A DNA stretch of 64,000 nucleotides from Phoenix dactylifera (taxonomy: Eukaryota; Streptophyta; Magnoliopsida; Arecales; Arecaceae). Position 1 is the stretch's first letter. Every line of letters begins with the position of its first letter. The stretch spans positions 1,116,001 to 1,180,000 of the forward strand of contig NC_052406.1 in assembly GCF_009389715.1 (NCBI RefSeq), read 5' to 3'. This document shows, in pieces, positions 45,514-55,135 of the stretch. Position numbers and translations under genes: made by a program. The notes beneath the pieces were generated by a model, which made no database searches, was not told where the DNA came from, and was given only the letters and a program-made list of their open reading frames with translations.

Positions 45514-45859
45514 TTTTTTTATTTTTGTAAAAAAATTGAAGGCTAAAGCCGACGCTTATATGAGTCTTTTAGCGACGCTTTTAAGCGTCGGTAAAAAGCG
45601 TCGTTAAAAACCGACCTTTCACAACGCTTTTGAGAAGCGTTGGAAAAAACTTTTTTCACTCAGGTATCGCCGACGCTTCGACGATGCTTTGGATAGCGTC
45701 GGACGGATCTTTACCGACGCTTATAAGCGTCCGTAAAGGATATAAAATATGCTGAAAAGACCACTTTTTTTGTAGTGTCTTTTTTTAATTTTCAGTTGCT
45801 GATATGTATATGTATATATATACATATGTATATGTATGTTTTCAAAGGAGGTGAGTTTC

Positions 45860-47820
45860 AGATTTCACTCGGTGTAGATTAGATGGATCTTGGGCTGCAT
45901 TCAGGCCCCATCATTCGCCATTCTTGTGAATGTCTCCCCCATGTGCTTCTTCAACACCTCGGTGGGGTTGAGATAGGGGTGCCCACTCTCGCCGTTACTC
46001 TTCACTATCTATGCGGATGCACTATCTAAAGCACTCCGGCATGGCACAGAGGCACAGGCTCTAGAGGAGTCTAGCCCAGCACCGAGTTTGACTCATGTTT
46101 TGCATCTGCTATTTGTCGATGACTGCATGCTATTGGCCCATGTGATGAGGCGGTCTACATAAACGATCCGAAGAATTCTTGTGGAGTATTGTGTGGCATC
46201 AGGGCAACAGGTCAACTTGGCCAAGTCGACTATTCGCTTCAGTCCGAAGGTCAAGCTGAGAGTGAAGACTTCCATTATGGAGATCTTAGGCATGGGCGAG
46301 CAGGAGGGCACCTTGATGTACCTTGGGGTGTTGATTACTGGGCGTCAACTCCGCAGGGGGGAGTGTTCCACCATGGAGCAGGGAATCAGGTACAGATTGG
46401 AGGGGTGGCAGGCGAGTTCTCTATCCATGATGGGTAGAGTCACCTTAGTACGATCTGTTCTCAGATCAATCTCGGTCTATCTCCTTTCCAACACCATTGG
46501 GCCTCTTGCAGCATTGAGAGCCATGGAGCGTCTGTTCAGGAGCTTCATCTGGGGCCAACATGAGGGAGGGAGAGGTGTTCACCTGCTGGCCTGGGATGTG
46601 ATCTGTCACCTGACTAGTGGTGGTGGTTTGTGGGCTCACTCCTTGTTAGAGCAGTGGGAGGTTCTTGCTACTAGAGCCCTTTGGGATTCTCTAATGATGG
46701 CCAAGTACGGCGTTTCGGCCGGAGAGCTTGTCTTCCGTATTAGGCGCCACAGTTCCTTTATTTGGAGAGAGATCTATGCATGGGGCTTTTCTATTCTCGC
46801 TGCAATCAGATGGCAGATCAGGGATGGGCAAACGATTGACATCCTAGAGGACAAATGGTTGGTTGCTGAGTGGATGGCCTACACTGCTTGATATGGTGTG
46901 TTTGGCAGGTGCAGTATCTGTGATCTATTCATTCCAAGGGAACGAAGGTGGGAGGAGGGTCTCATTCGGCGGGCCTTTGGGGAGCACCTGGCTGAGAGAG
47001 TCTTAGTTTTGCCGATACTCGTAGAGGAGATAGCGGGCAAGAGTGTCTGGAGTGGCTCTGGGAGGTCAAAGGTGAACTCTCGAGACCTTTGCGACCTAGT
47101 GACGAGGGCCTCGACTCAACAGATAGATGGTACCTGGATTTGGTGACTGCGCATCCACCCCCATGTTTCCATGTTCATCTGGAAGCTAGCTTGGTGGTGC
47201 CTAACAACCAGGGGAGTATTGGTCAGCAGAGGGGTGAGGGTTTCCCCAGCCTGCGAGGCATACCCGGAGGTTGAGGAGTCCATCTACCATGTCCTTTTTG
47301 GATGCCCGTGGGCGGCCTAAATCTGGCGGTGCGCGGGCAAGGCATGACCCCGACGGAGAATTTTTTGGCTTGTTTGAAGGCATCTTCGAGAAGGCCCGAC
47401 ACCATGGATTGGGGGTCAGACGTGCCTACTTTGCCTATTACATATGGCTAAATAGGAACATCCGAATCTTCGAGGATAGGTAGGTTCATCCGAGGATTGT
47501 GGTCGACAGAGTATTGATTCACGCAGCCGAGGCTACTTTCTCCTGGGACGGCTAGGGACATCTGGGATTCCCATGTAGCTTCTTTAGCGACCATGTTTGT
47601 TTTTATCTCTGGGGAGCCCCCACCCCCAAGTTATCTTAAGGTAAATTTCAACAGCAATGTTGCTAGGAAAGGAGTAAGTGGAGGAGTGGGCTTTTTTATT
47701 AGGGACCACTATTCCAGACTTGTGGTGACCGAGAGACGAAAGATCTTTGACACCTCTGTCATTAGAGATGAGCTGACAGCGCTATGGGAGGGCATCTCCT
47801 ATGCGAGGCAGACTCTGGGT
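45860..47820 (+). pseudogene. 5'-truncated L1-type LINE (reverse transcriptase, zf-RVT, RNase H), decayed
   Basis: The frame starts inside the reverse transcriptase (IRWILGCIQAPSFAILVNV, then GCPLSPLLFTIYADALSKAL and the catalytic LLFVDDCMLLA), with stops near 45885, 45975 and 46158. It continues through QQVNLAKSTIRFSPKVKLRV and the thumb-like MYLGVLITGR to 46891. A zf-RVT-like region follows (VSMFIWKLAWWCLTTRGVL, IYHVLFGCPWAA, about 47160-47325). An RNase H domain of the plant LINE type ends it (KVNFNSNVARKGVSGGVGFF, DELTALWEGISYARQT, 47640-47815). There is no 3' untranslated region or poly-A tail: the sequence passes straight into P450 coding sequence. Confidence 0.8.
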
Positions 47821-49570
47821 GCGGCGGTTCCGGCGAGTCGTGGAGGAGATATTCTATGTTAGCTCGGTGTCGAGCCTGGAGGACTTCGTACCGCTGCTGA
47901 GGTGGGTGGGGGTGAACGGGGTTAAGAAGCGGATGGTGAAGGACATGGATGGGTTGTTCCAAGAGATGGTCGACGAGATGCGCCGCCACCGCTGCCGGTG
48001 GGGGAAGGAAGATGGAGGAGGGAAGAGAAGAAGACTATCGTGGATGTCATGCTTTCGCTGCAAGAAGAGGATCCCGTGTACTACACCGATGATATCATCA
48101 AAGGAATAATACTGGTTCGTATTTTCCAATTAGATTTTTGCGTTTAAATAATTTGGAGATGAGATTCATTAAGATCCGCTCTACGGTTTAAATAAGAGCC
48201 GTTACAGCAATTTTATAGGAATCCGTTATATGAATAATATATTATTAATAGCAGATATAACAAAAACAGTTATCAGTTTGCCATTATCCCTTTACCACGA
48301 TCATGATATTATTAAAATAAGGGACATTAATGTTTTCCTAATAAAATATTACTATTTTCTTAATAAAATACCTTTTTTTCAAAATTGAAATTTTTAATCA
48401 AGTTTTTCTCAAAATAAACATTATTTCCTTATGAGTGAACAGATATTCTGAAAATGATGCAATTGTCATTTGTCATTTGCCCATTATTTTCTATTACAAT
48501 ATCTGTAGAACTAATGCTATAACAGTTATTATTTTAACATAAAATAATTTGAAATCGCTTAAGAGTAAAACTAATAATGGTTATTTTAACCAGTAAGACT
48601 GTGGGGGTATGTTTAGTTTCACATTGATTATTAATTGAGAAGATCTTGGTAGTTATACAGCAGTAAGGGACCCAAAAATTATTTTCTTTTCGAAAAAATT
48701 ATAGGTACAACTAAGAAAGCTAAAAAATACTTTGAGGAAAGAAAGGAAAACTAAACTCAGATAGTTCCATCATTACCTACTTTTTTTTTGAAAAAAGAAA
48801 TGTTGGAAAATTGACATGAAATAAAAAGCAAAACGGGAAGAATATGAAAAAGAGTTGCAGGAAGAAGAAGTTGATTGGATAAGGTACATTAGTTGAAGCA
48901 CATTCTTTAATATAGTGATTTCCTCCTTATAGATAAACTTGTAGGAATATTATCTTTAGCATACAACACCAAATGCTTTGATACACTATTTAAGAGCTAC
49001 GTGTCTATTCTTTCTCCTTTCTGACAATTTTTTTTTCTGATTTTGTTGGCTGCATCCACACCATCGTATGTAAGACGTCGTTGTACCAAAAAAAAATAGA
49101 AAGCAAAAAAATACTTAACTCAAAATAAAAAGTACAAAACTAACTTTAAAATAGAAGAGAGTTCTGGTGGATTCTTTGCAAGAGAGAGGAGCAATTGTTG
49201 AATACAATCTGGCCTTAATCACTGCTTTATTTTCAAAGAACTAGTGTTCAACATGTGAGATGCATGTAGTTGATCTAGAAATCTGGCCTTAATCAGGCTT
49301 TTATTATTAGAAGTTATTCTACCCGGCCGGGACAAAACAAAAGCCAAAATAAGGACTCACAGCCATGCACAGTAGACACGGTCAAAAACGTCGACACATC
49401 CGAGGAACAGGAATCCATGGGGGTCGTTCTCACATATATTTTAATTGAACACTTTAAACGTGATTCTACGAGGTTCGTTAGATAGCCCTGATGGTCGAAG
49501 GTAGCTGCCGCCGGGACCCACACCTTTGTGCCGACACAGCCGTAAATTTCTCACCTTACACGTTGCACGA

Positions 49571-49573
<3 letters not shown>

Positions 49574-49600
<27 letters not shown>
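49574..49600. repeat. (CT)n microsatellite in the P450 intron
   Basis: About 13 CT dinucleotides followed by a T run. Confidence 0.9.
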
Positions 49601-49608
<8 letters not shown>

Positions 49609-49639
49609 GGTGGCGCCCTTGGACTTGATATATATCATG

Positions 49640-50038
49640 ATAGCAACCGCATCAGACCTAAAATATCTTCCTGCACGGGACTTTTGTTTATACAAAGGGT
49701 CAGATATATACAATCTTGTATAATTTTTGGTATCTCCTGATATAAGTGATGGTCAAAGAATTGACTCTGTGCTTTGAATGCATATGGGAACATGGTTTGG
49801 GTTGCAGCTGAGCCCATGTTCATATTTTCATGGTAGCAACCGCATCAGACCTGAAATATCTCATTGCACGAGACTTCCACCACTATTAGATTTATAGAGG
49901 GTTAAATATATACAACCTTTATATTTTTTTTAGGTATCTCCCGATACAAAGTGGTGGTCAAAGAATTGATCTTGCGTGCTTTGAATGCATATGGGAACAT
50001 GGTTTGGGTTGCAACTTAGCTCATGTTCATATTTTTTT
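49640..50038. repeat. Tandem duplication of about 200 bp in the P450 intron
   Basis: Two copies (about 49640-49831 and 49832-50038) share TAGCAACCGCATCAGACCT, GGTCAAAGAATTGA and GAATGCATATGGGAACATGG in the same order. They differ by small indels. Confidence 0.8.
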
Positions 50039-51461
50039 GGATTGCATTTGGATCAAGAGTTTTTCAATCCGTATCTATATTTGAGTTTTAAGTGGAGATT
50101 AAATTTTCGATTCATTTGGGATCATGGGCTAGAACTTTATTCAGGTTAGGATAAAGACCAAGACCAAGACAGTTTGAGGTTGGCTTGTTAAGTTGGGTTA
50201 AGTGTCAGCAGATAGGCAAAGTTTGGGTTGAGGTGCCTTGATGAGTTATAAAAGCATATGCTGTTGTTCTCGTAACCCAACCCAAATCTCACTTTAAGCA
50301 ACAAAAGTTAGCTTTAGCTAGCTGAAATTGGTGCGCATCTAATACAAATATAAAAAACGACTTCTTGTGGGGTAACTTTGGAAAATTGAACTAGTTAGGT
50401 CACTGAAAAACATAGAAACTCAAATTCAATTTTTTCAAGTTGGATCGCCGGGTTCCGAGTTGATCGCCTAATTAATAGCATTTCAATCAAAATTTCGACC
50501 AATCCGATCCAAAGTAACCTTGGACCATTGATGTACTTGATTGGGAAATCGGCATCTTATTTAGTCATAAATTTTATACCAATTAATGAATTTGGTTAAT
50601 CATTTGACCTGAAGTTTTCTAGCATAAAGACCTCCAAAAAAAAAAAAAAAGAATCAAACGAAGAAATATTTTAAAATTTTACTTAGATTTTTTTTGTAGA
50701 AAAAAATCTAAAGAGTAATCACTCACTTTTCTCCCCATTTAGATCACCAATCTGAGTATAGATATGATTAAAGATGCTGCAATTCTTTTCTTTAATGAGT
50801 ATAGATATGATTTAACTGGCTTTTATTTCTTTGTAGGTCCTCATAGCAGCTGGAACTGATACTACTGCTGCAACAATGGAATGGGCAACGTCACTCCTAC
50901 TCAACCACCCAGAGGCACTGGAGAAAGTTTACACTGAAATAGAGAGTCATGTTGGCCACGAGCACTTGGTCTCTGATTCAGATCTCCCTCGCCTTCACTA
51001 CCTCGAGAGCATCATCAAGGAGACACTCAGATTGTTCCCAGCCGGCCCACTCCTGGTGCCACACGAGTCATCAGCCGAGTGCAACGTAGGAGGCTTCGAC
51101 ATTCCACGCGGCACGATGCTATTGATCAATGCCTATGCAATCCACAGGGATCCGAAGGTATGGGAGGATCCCACGGAGTTCAAGCCAGAAAGGTTAATTT
51201 GAAGGGGGCGAGGGAGAGAGGTACAAGTTTCTCCCTTTTGGGTCAGGGAGGAGGGCGTGCCCAGGAGAAGGCTTGGCTACGAGGTTGATGGGGTTGGTGC
51301 TGGGATCTCTGATCCAGTGTTTTGAATGGAAGAGGGTTGGAGAAGAGGAGGTGGATTTGACTGAGGGCGAGGGGCTCGCCATGCCCAAGGCCGTCCCTTT
51401 GGAGGCCGTGTGCAAGCCGCGTCAAGCCATGATCAATATATTGTCTCAGCTTCAGGAATAA

Positions 51462-53289
51462 TTTGATTGGGGGTAAGGAATATATGAGAGCATATTTACA
51501 AAATATGATTTGCTGTAATAAATTGGACTGAGAAGATCCAAGTAAGACCCATTGCAGTGTCTGCATCTATGTCTCACTTTATAAGAGGTTCTAGTATGAT
51601 TATTAGTTATAATCTTCATAAAATATTTTCTTGTTAGACGCTTCATATATGTACTGGTGGTTCCTTTAATATGTGTTGTTGCAGTATATATTTTCATAAT
51701 GCTTTTTTTTTATTTTTGAGAGGATATTCCTATGACACGTTTAGTAGAGAATATCCTGCGCTTTGAATGATCCGATTATGGAGAAAGAAGAATTTCTTCA
51801 GCCAGCTTAAGTTGAATCTGCCAAAGAAAATTTAGAAATAATGGAAAAAATGCTAAGATAGGGTTTATATCTCCTTTTATTTTATCGATGATCCACTCCT
51901 ATTTATAACATGAAGTCCTTTTTTATACAATTCGAGTTAGATTCCTTTTCTAGTTCGAATATGACTATATTTTCAAAAGTAAATATAATTAGTAAAACTA
52001 AATATAAAAAAACTATAATTCTACATAATGTACATCTCTGACTTCTATATCAACTTGTTTTCTATCACTCTGTCTAATTTATTCACGGATTGAGAGATAT
52101 ATCAGTCAAAGTATTTTTTGAAAAAGAAACTTTTGATTTGATTTACCTGTTTCAAAGCCCTAATGATAAAATTTAGGCCCATTTCAACCTTTTTTTTTTA
52201 GAGGTTAGCACTAAATCTCGAAAAGTTACACTATTTTAATAAAAAGATCAACTTAATTAGGTATCGTATAACTAAGTTTGGTCTCCAGAAGTTTGATACA
52301 TGATTTAGCTTTTCAATATGGTGAATCTCACTTCTAGATTCTATCCAACTTAATTTATAGTGGCCAAAATGTTCTATACCGTGTTCAGTGATCTTTCTGA
52401 ATTATGGATCAACTTCTGTTATTAGGATATCAAGGAACTCACAACAAGTTCGATGAAATAATTAAAAGCCCTGTTACCATTGCCGGGAGAAAAAAGGAAA
52501 ATCTGTCAAGCTTTTTTTGGTTCCGCATTTTGTTGGCACGATAAATGATGTGATCTGATCACTGCTCACATAATATCATAAATAATCAGATTATAATGCA
52601 TAATGTTACATAAGGCATAACTTTTTGCATCCTTGAGCTCCTAGATTATAATTGCATAATAAAAGATCAACATGGTCAAAATATATATCTGTTTGGGAAC
52701 ATTATATAAATGGTGAACTGCAAGGGTATAATAAGCACTGCAGCAAGACTAATAACAGTATTCTAGAGAAATAAGGAGGCGTACAAAGGGAAAGCAAAGG
52801 ATGATTTCCTGAGGTCTTAATACAATGGCTGATCAAGCCAATGATGGGGCAACAACGCCCATCCATTACCTTTAAGAGGGATATATGGTGAACACTGTAC
52901 ATGAGTTTCTTGAAATTTTAGGATTAATAAAATCTTTTAGGGCTGGTTTCAATAACCTACGTCGAGTCCCACCCTCATCTCAATTTTGGATGTCATTTCT
53001 CCCAGCTTAGGGCTCCTCCTTTATTGTATTTGATTCAGCCCCTAGATTTGTTCGATTTATATTACATCATCATTATCTCCAAAACATCCCACCCATGTTC
53101 ATTAGCATCAATAGCAAATCTTTTACACAATCATCTCAAGATTCACACGGTATCATGCAGCTCACACAATCCAATTCCAGTCCGCGTCAGTTACAACCAT
53201 TCATCTATGAGGTCTATCACTCCTTGATCGAGACTACTTCCCAGTTCCCTAATTTGATCAATTAATGGCTTGGACTAGAAAGGATTAGG
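51462..53289. other. Intergenic DNA downstream of the P450 pseudogene
   Basis: AT-rich with no supported gene. Short frames such as 52702-52902 (minus) match no family known to me. Confidence 0.6.
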
Positions 53290-53830
53290 ATAGTTATATA
53301 CAAAATCTTGACCCACATCCGACCTTAACCCGACCTGCAAATAACCTATTTTAAGCATGTTTGAATTTGACTTAAAAAGGATTAGATCATAAATAAGTCA
53401 ACTTGTCTCAACCTATTTATAAAATTGATTGGGTTCAGATTTAAACTTTTGATTTGTTTAACCTATTTTGATCTATTTAATAATTGGGTTGGATCATGTC
53501 CTGACCGGTTTAACTTATTTAAAATTTATTTAATCTGTTTAAAATTTGCTTAACCCATTTCTCTCCTATATAACCCGACCCACTTAACATGTTTAACCCG
53601 TTAAAATCCATCTAATATGTTAAAAACCCACTTAATCTATTTAACCTATTTAGCCTAATTTGATCTATTTAATAAACAAGTTGTGCAAGTAGAGTCAAGT
53701 TACCTATTTTATAAATAGGTAGGGTTTATATCTGAATTTTTTATTTGTTTAATAAATAGGATGGGTTCGGGTTGATAAATTTTTGATCCGATCCATATCC
53801 AGTCCTATCCAGACAAATAAAAATCATATA
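53290..53830. repeat. Degenerate TTTAACCTATTTAAT-rich repeat, possibly an old inverted-repeat element
   Basis: Variants of TTTAACCTATTT and AACCCGACCC recur many times. The left edge (CCGACCTTAACCCGACC) and right edge (GGATGGGTTCGGGTTG) are loosely complementary, as in a decayed non-autonomous DNA transposon. No target duplication could be fixed. Confidence 0.4.
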
Positions 53831-54154
53831 GGACGGGCACCATAAGAAGAAATATGGGGCAAAACTCATTTTTTGACACATTTTCTTTTGCGCCAATAGA
53901 GAAAATCTAAAAGTCAAATAAAGATAAGAGAATTTCTACTAATGAAGTTTGCAAGTCCTCCAACTTAAAAAAAGAAGACAAAAAAAAAAACATTACATGC
54001 GCCAAAAGAGACCATCCATGAAGAAAGACCATAATCCGTATCCCCTTTCTTCCTTATCAAGCCTCTCCTTTTATCTTCTTCCTTATCAAGCCATCTCTCT
54101 CATCTTTGAGGTCTTCCTTTTCCTCCGAAGTCTTTTTCTCCGGCCTTGCTAGAA

Positions 54155-54610
54155 ATTGTGTATCAATTTACCTAAAAATGTATGTTAGAGTATTGGATAA
54201 CTATTTTATTAAGTCAGTATCACCTCACAATGCAGTGTGTACTAGTGAATACTATATTTTAAAAATTATATATCACTTTATTTGAAAGTATGTATGAGTT
54301 ACTGCTAGGTATGTATCATAAAAGCTCCCAATATATATCAAGAAGCTGATAAGTGTATATCACTTGGCCATGTAGTGCACGATCATATTCTAAAAATTGT
54401 GTATCAATTTATCTAAAAATATGTATTGGAATGTTGAATAATTATATTGCTAAGTGTATATCAACTAATCATGTACTATGTACTAGTAAACATTATATTC
54501 CAAAAACTATGTATCGATTCATCTGAAGTATGTATTGGATTGCTACTATATATGTATCAAATAAGCTTACATTATATATTAAGAGGCCAATTAGTGTGCA
54601 TCACTTAATA
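54155..54610. repeat. Two-copy degenerate tandem repeat of about 242 bp
   Basis: TTGTGTATCAATTTANCTAA recurs at about 54158 and 54401, and TATGTATCATAAAAGCT/TATGTATCAAATAAGCT at about 54311 and 54550. Each copy is made of two diverged halves of about 110-130 bp. Confidence 0.65.
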
Positions 54611-54650
54611 AGGAAAAAAGAGGATGCGGCGATCTTTCTTCACACATAGG

Positions 54651-54656
<6 letters not shown>

Positions 54657-54688
<32 letters not shown>
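54657..54688. repeat. (CT)n microsatellite upstream of the prolyl 4-hydroxylase gene
   Basis: About 16 CT dinucleotides, 450 bp before the start codon. CT tracts are frequent near plant promoters, but no role is claimed. Confidence 0.9.
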
Positions 54689-54692
<4 letters not shown>

Positions 54693-55135
54693 CACCTATT
54701 AGATCTTTAATAAAAAAAATTGTTCGATCTGATCTAATTAAACTGTGAGACCATTTCTCACTTGTTTCGAGTCCAGGTCAGAGAAAAGGAAAGATAAAAT
54801 TGGAGAACCGGAAACTCCAGACCGGACTCGGCTGAAAGGGGGTTTTGTTGCGTTTCCGGGTCGGATTAAGACACCAACAACCCATGCCACGCGGTATTCA
54901 CAATCTCCCGCGCATAAATCCACCGGGGAATAAGACCCAATTCCATGGGTGACCACAGTAAACAAAACCGGGGACGTGAATCCGTCCCGTGATCTCCTGA
55001 ATCCGCCCGATTCCTTAATTCCCGCCGTACGGACGTTTCCTTTGAAACCCGACACCACCCGGGCGGCGCCGCGCGGCGACGAGGTCTCCCCCGCTATTCC
55101 CTCCTTCGAGCGAGCGAAGATCTCGTACTTCTTTC

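Larger units (their letters stand above)
44384..45777. mobile_element. Small gene-capturing CACTA element (Pack-CACTA)
   Basis: 1394 bp between CACTACAGGAAAAGGT and ACTTTTTTTGTAGTG, with a 3 bp target duplication TCT (44381-44383 and 45778-45780) in tandem unit 6. Subterminal regions are filled with GCGTCGG/CCGACGC motifs (44408-44540 and 45545-45740), the expected protein-binding repeats. No transposase is present. The interior carries GC-rich exon-like sequence that resembles host gene material. Confidence 0.83.
2895..45857. repeat. Six-unit tandem array (unit about 785 bp), interrupted by nested transposons
   Basis: Six head-to-tail copies of one unit can be recovered after removing the inserted elements. 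I phase each unit at TGAGACTTTTCTTGTTGGC. Units run 2895-3680, 3681-6919 (interrupted), 6920-7709, 7710-43134 (interrupted), 43135-43864 and 43865-about 45857 (interrupted and truncated). Net lengths are roughly 786, 782, 790, 793, 730 and 590 bp. Landmarks in each unit are GGAATGGAATGGCATGACTA, a short GCAGCTCGAGAGAGCTTTTC block, two GGTGATTCAGTTTT blocks separated by poly-T, and CCCACTACCTCGAGCCAAGC. No long open frame is conserved between units, so this looks like a non-coding local satellite or tandem segmental duplication of unknown origin. Confidence 0.85.
43865..45857. repeat. Tandem unit 6, split by a CACTA element and truncated
   Basis: The unit runs 43865-44383 and resumes at 45781 after the CACTA insertion. 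It ends near 45850-45860 within the TTCAAAGGAGG block, after a TATATG run. Beyond that point the sequence is LINE-like. Confidence 0.7.
48115..50836 (+). other. Intron of the P450 pseudogene
   Basis: 2.7 kb from a GT donor after ...GGAATAATACTG to a TTTCTTTGTAG acceptor, phase 0, at the site conserved in CYP81-type genes (just before the I-helix). It is AT-rich, with a CT microsatellite, a tandem duplication and no other gene. Confidence 0.75.
47822..51461 (+). pseudogene. Cytochrome P450, CYP81-type, truncated and frameshifted
   Basis: The exon 1 remnant (47822-48114) reads VRRFRRVVEEIFYVSSVSSL and EDFVPLLRWVGVNGVKKRM, shifts frame near 48015-48030, and ends YTDDIIKGIIL before a GT donor. 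Exon 2 (from 50837, after TTGTAG) starts [20 protein letters not shown], the I-helix oxygen-binding AGTDTT (50849-50866), then the ExxR motif ETLR (51020-51031) and KPERL. A 4 bp insertion near 51193-51197 makes a stop. In the next frame the haem loop FGSGRRACPGE (Cys at 51258-51260) and the normal C terminus run to TAA at 51459. The N-terminal half (about 200 or more residues) is missing and replaced by LINE sequence. Such enzymes are ER-anchored monooxygenases of specialised metabolism; this copy is dead. Confidence 0.85.

Noticed and set aside
47854..48129. 91-codon minus-strand frame
   Set aside because: It is the antisense of the P450 exon 1 remnant.
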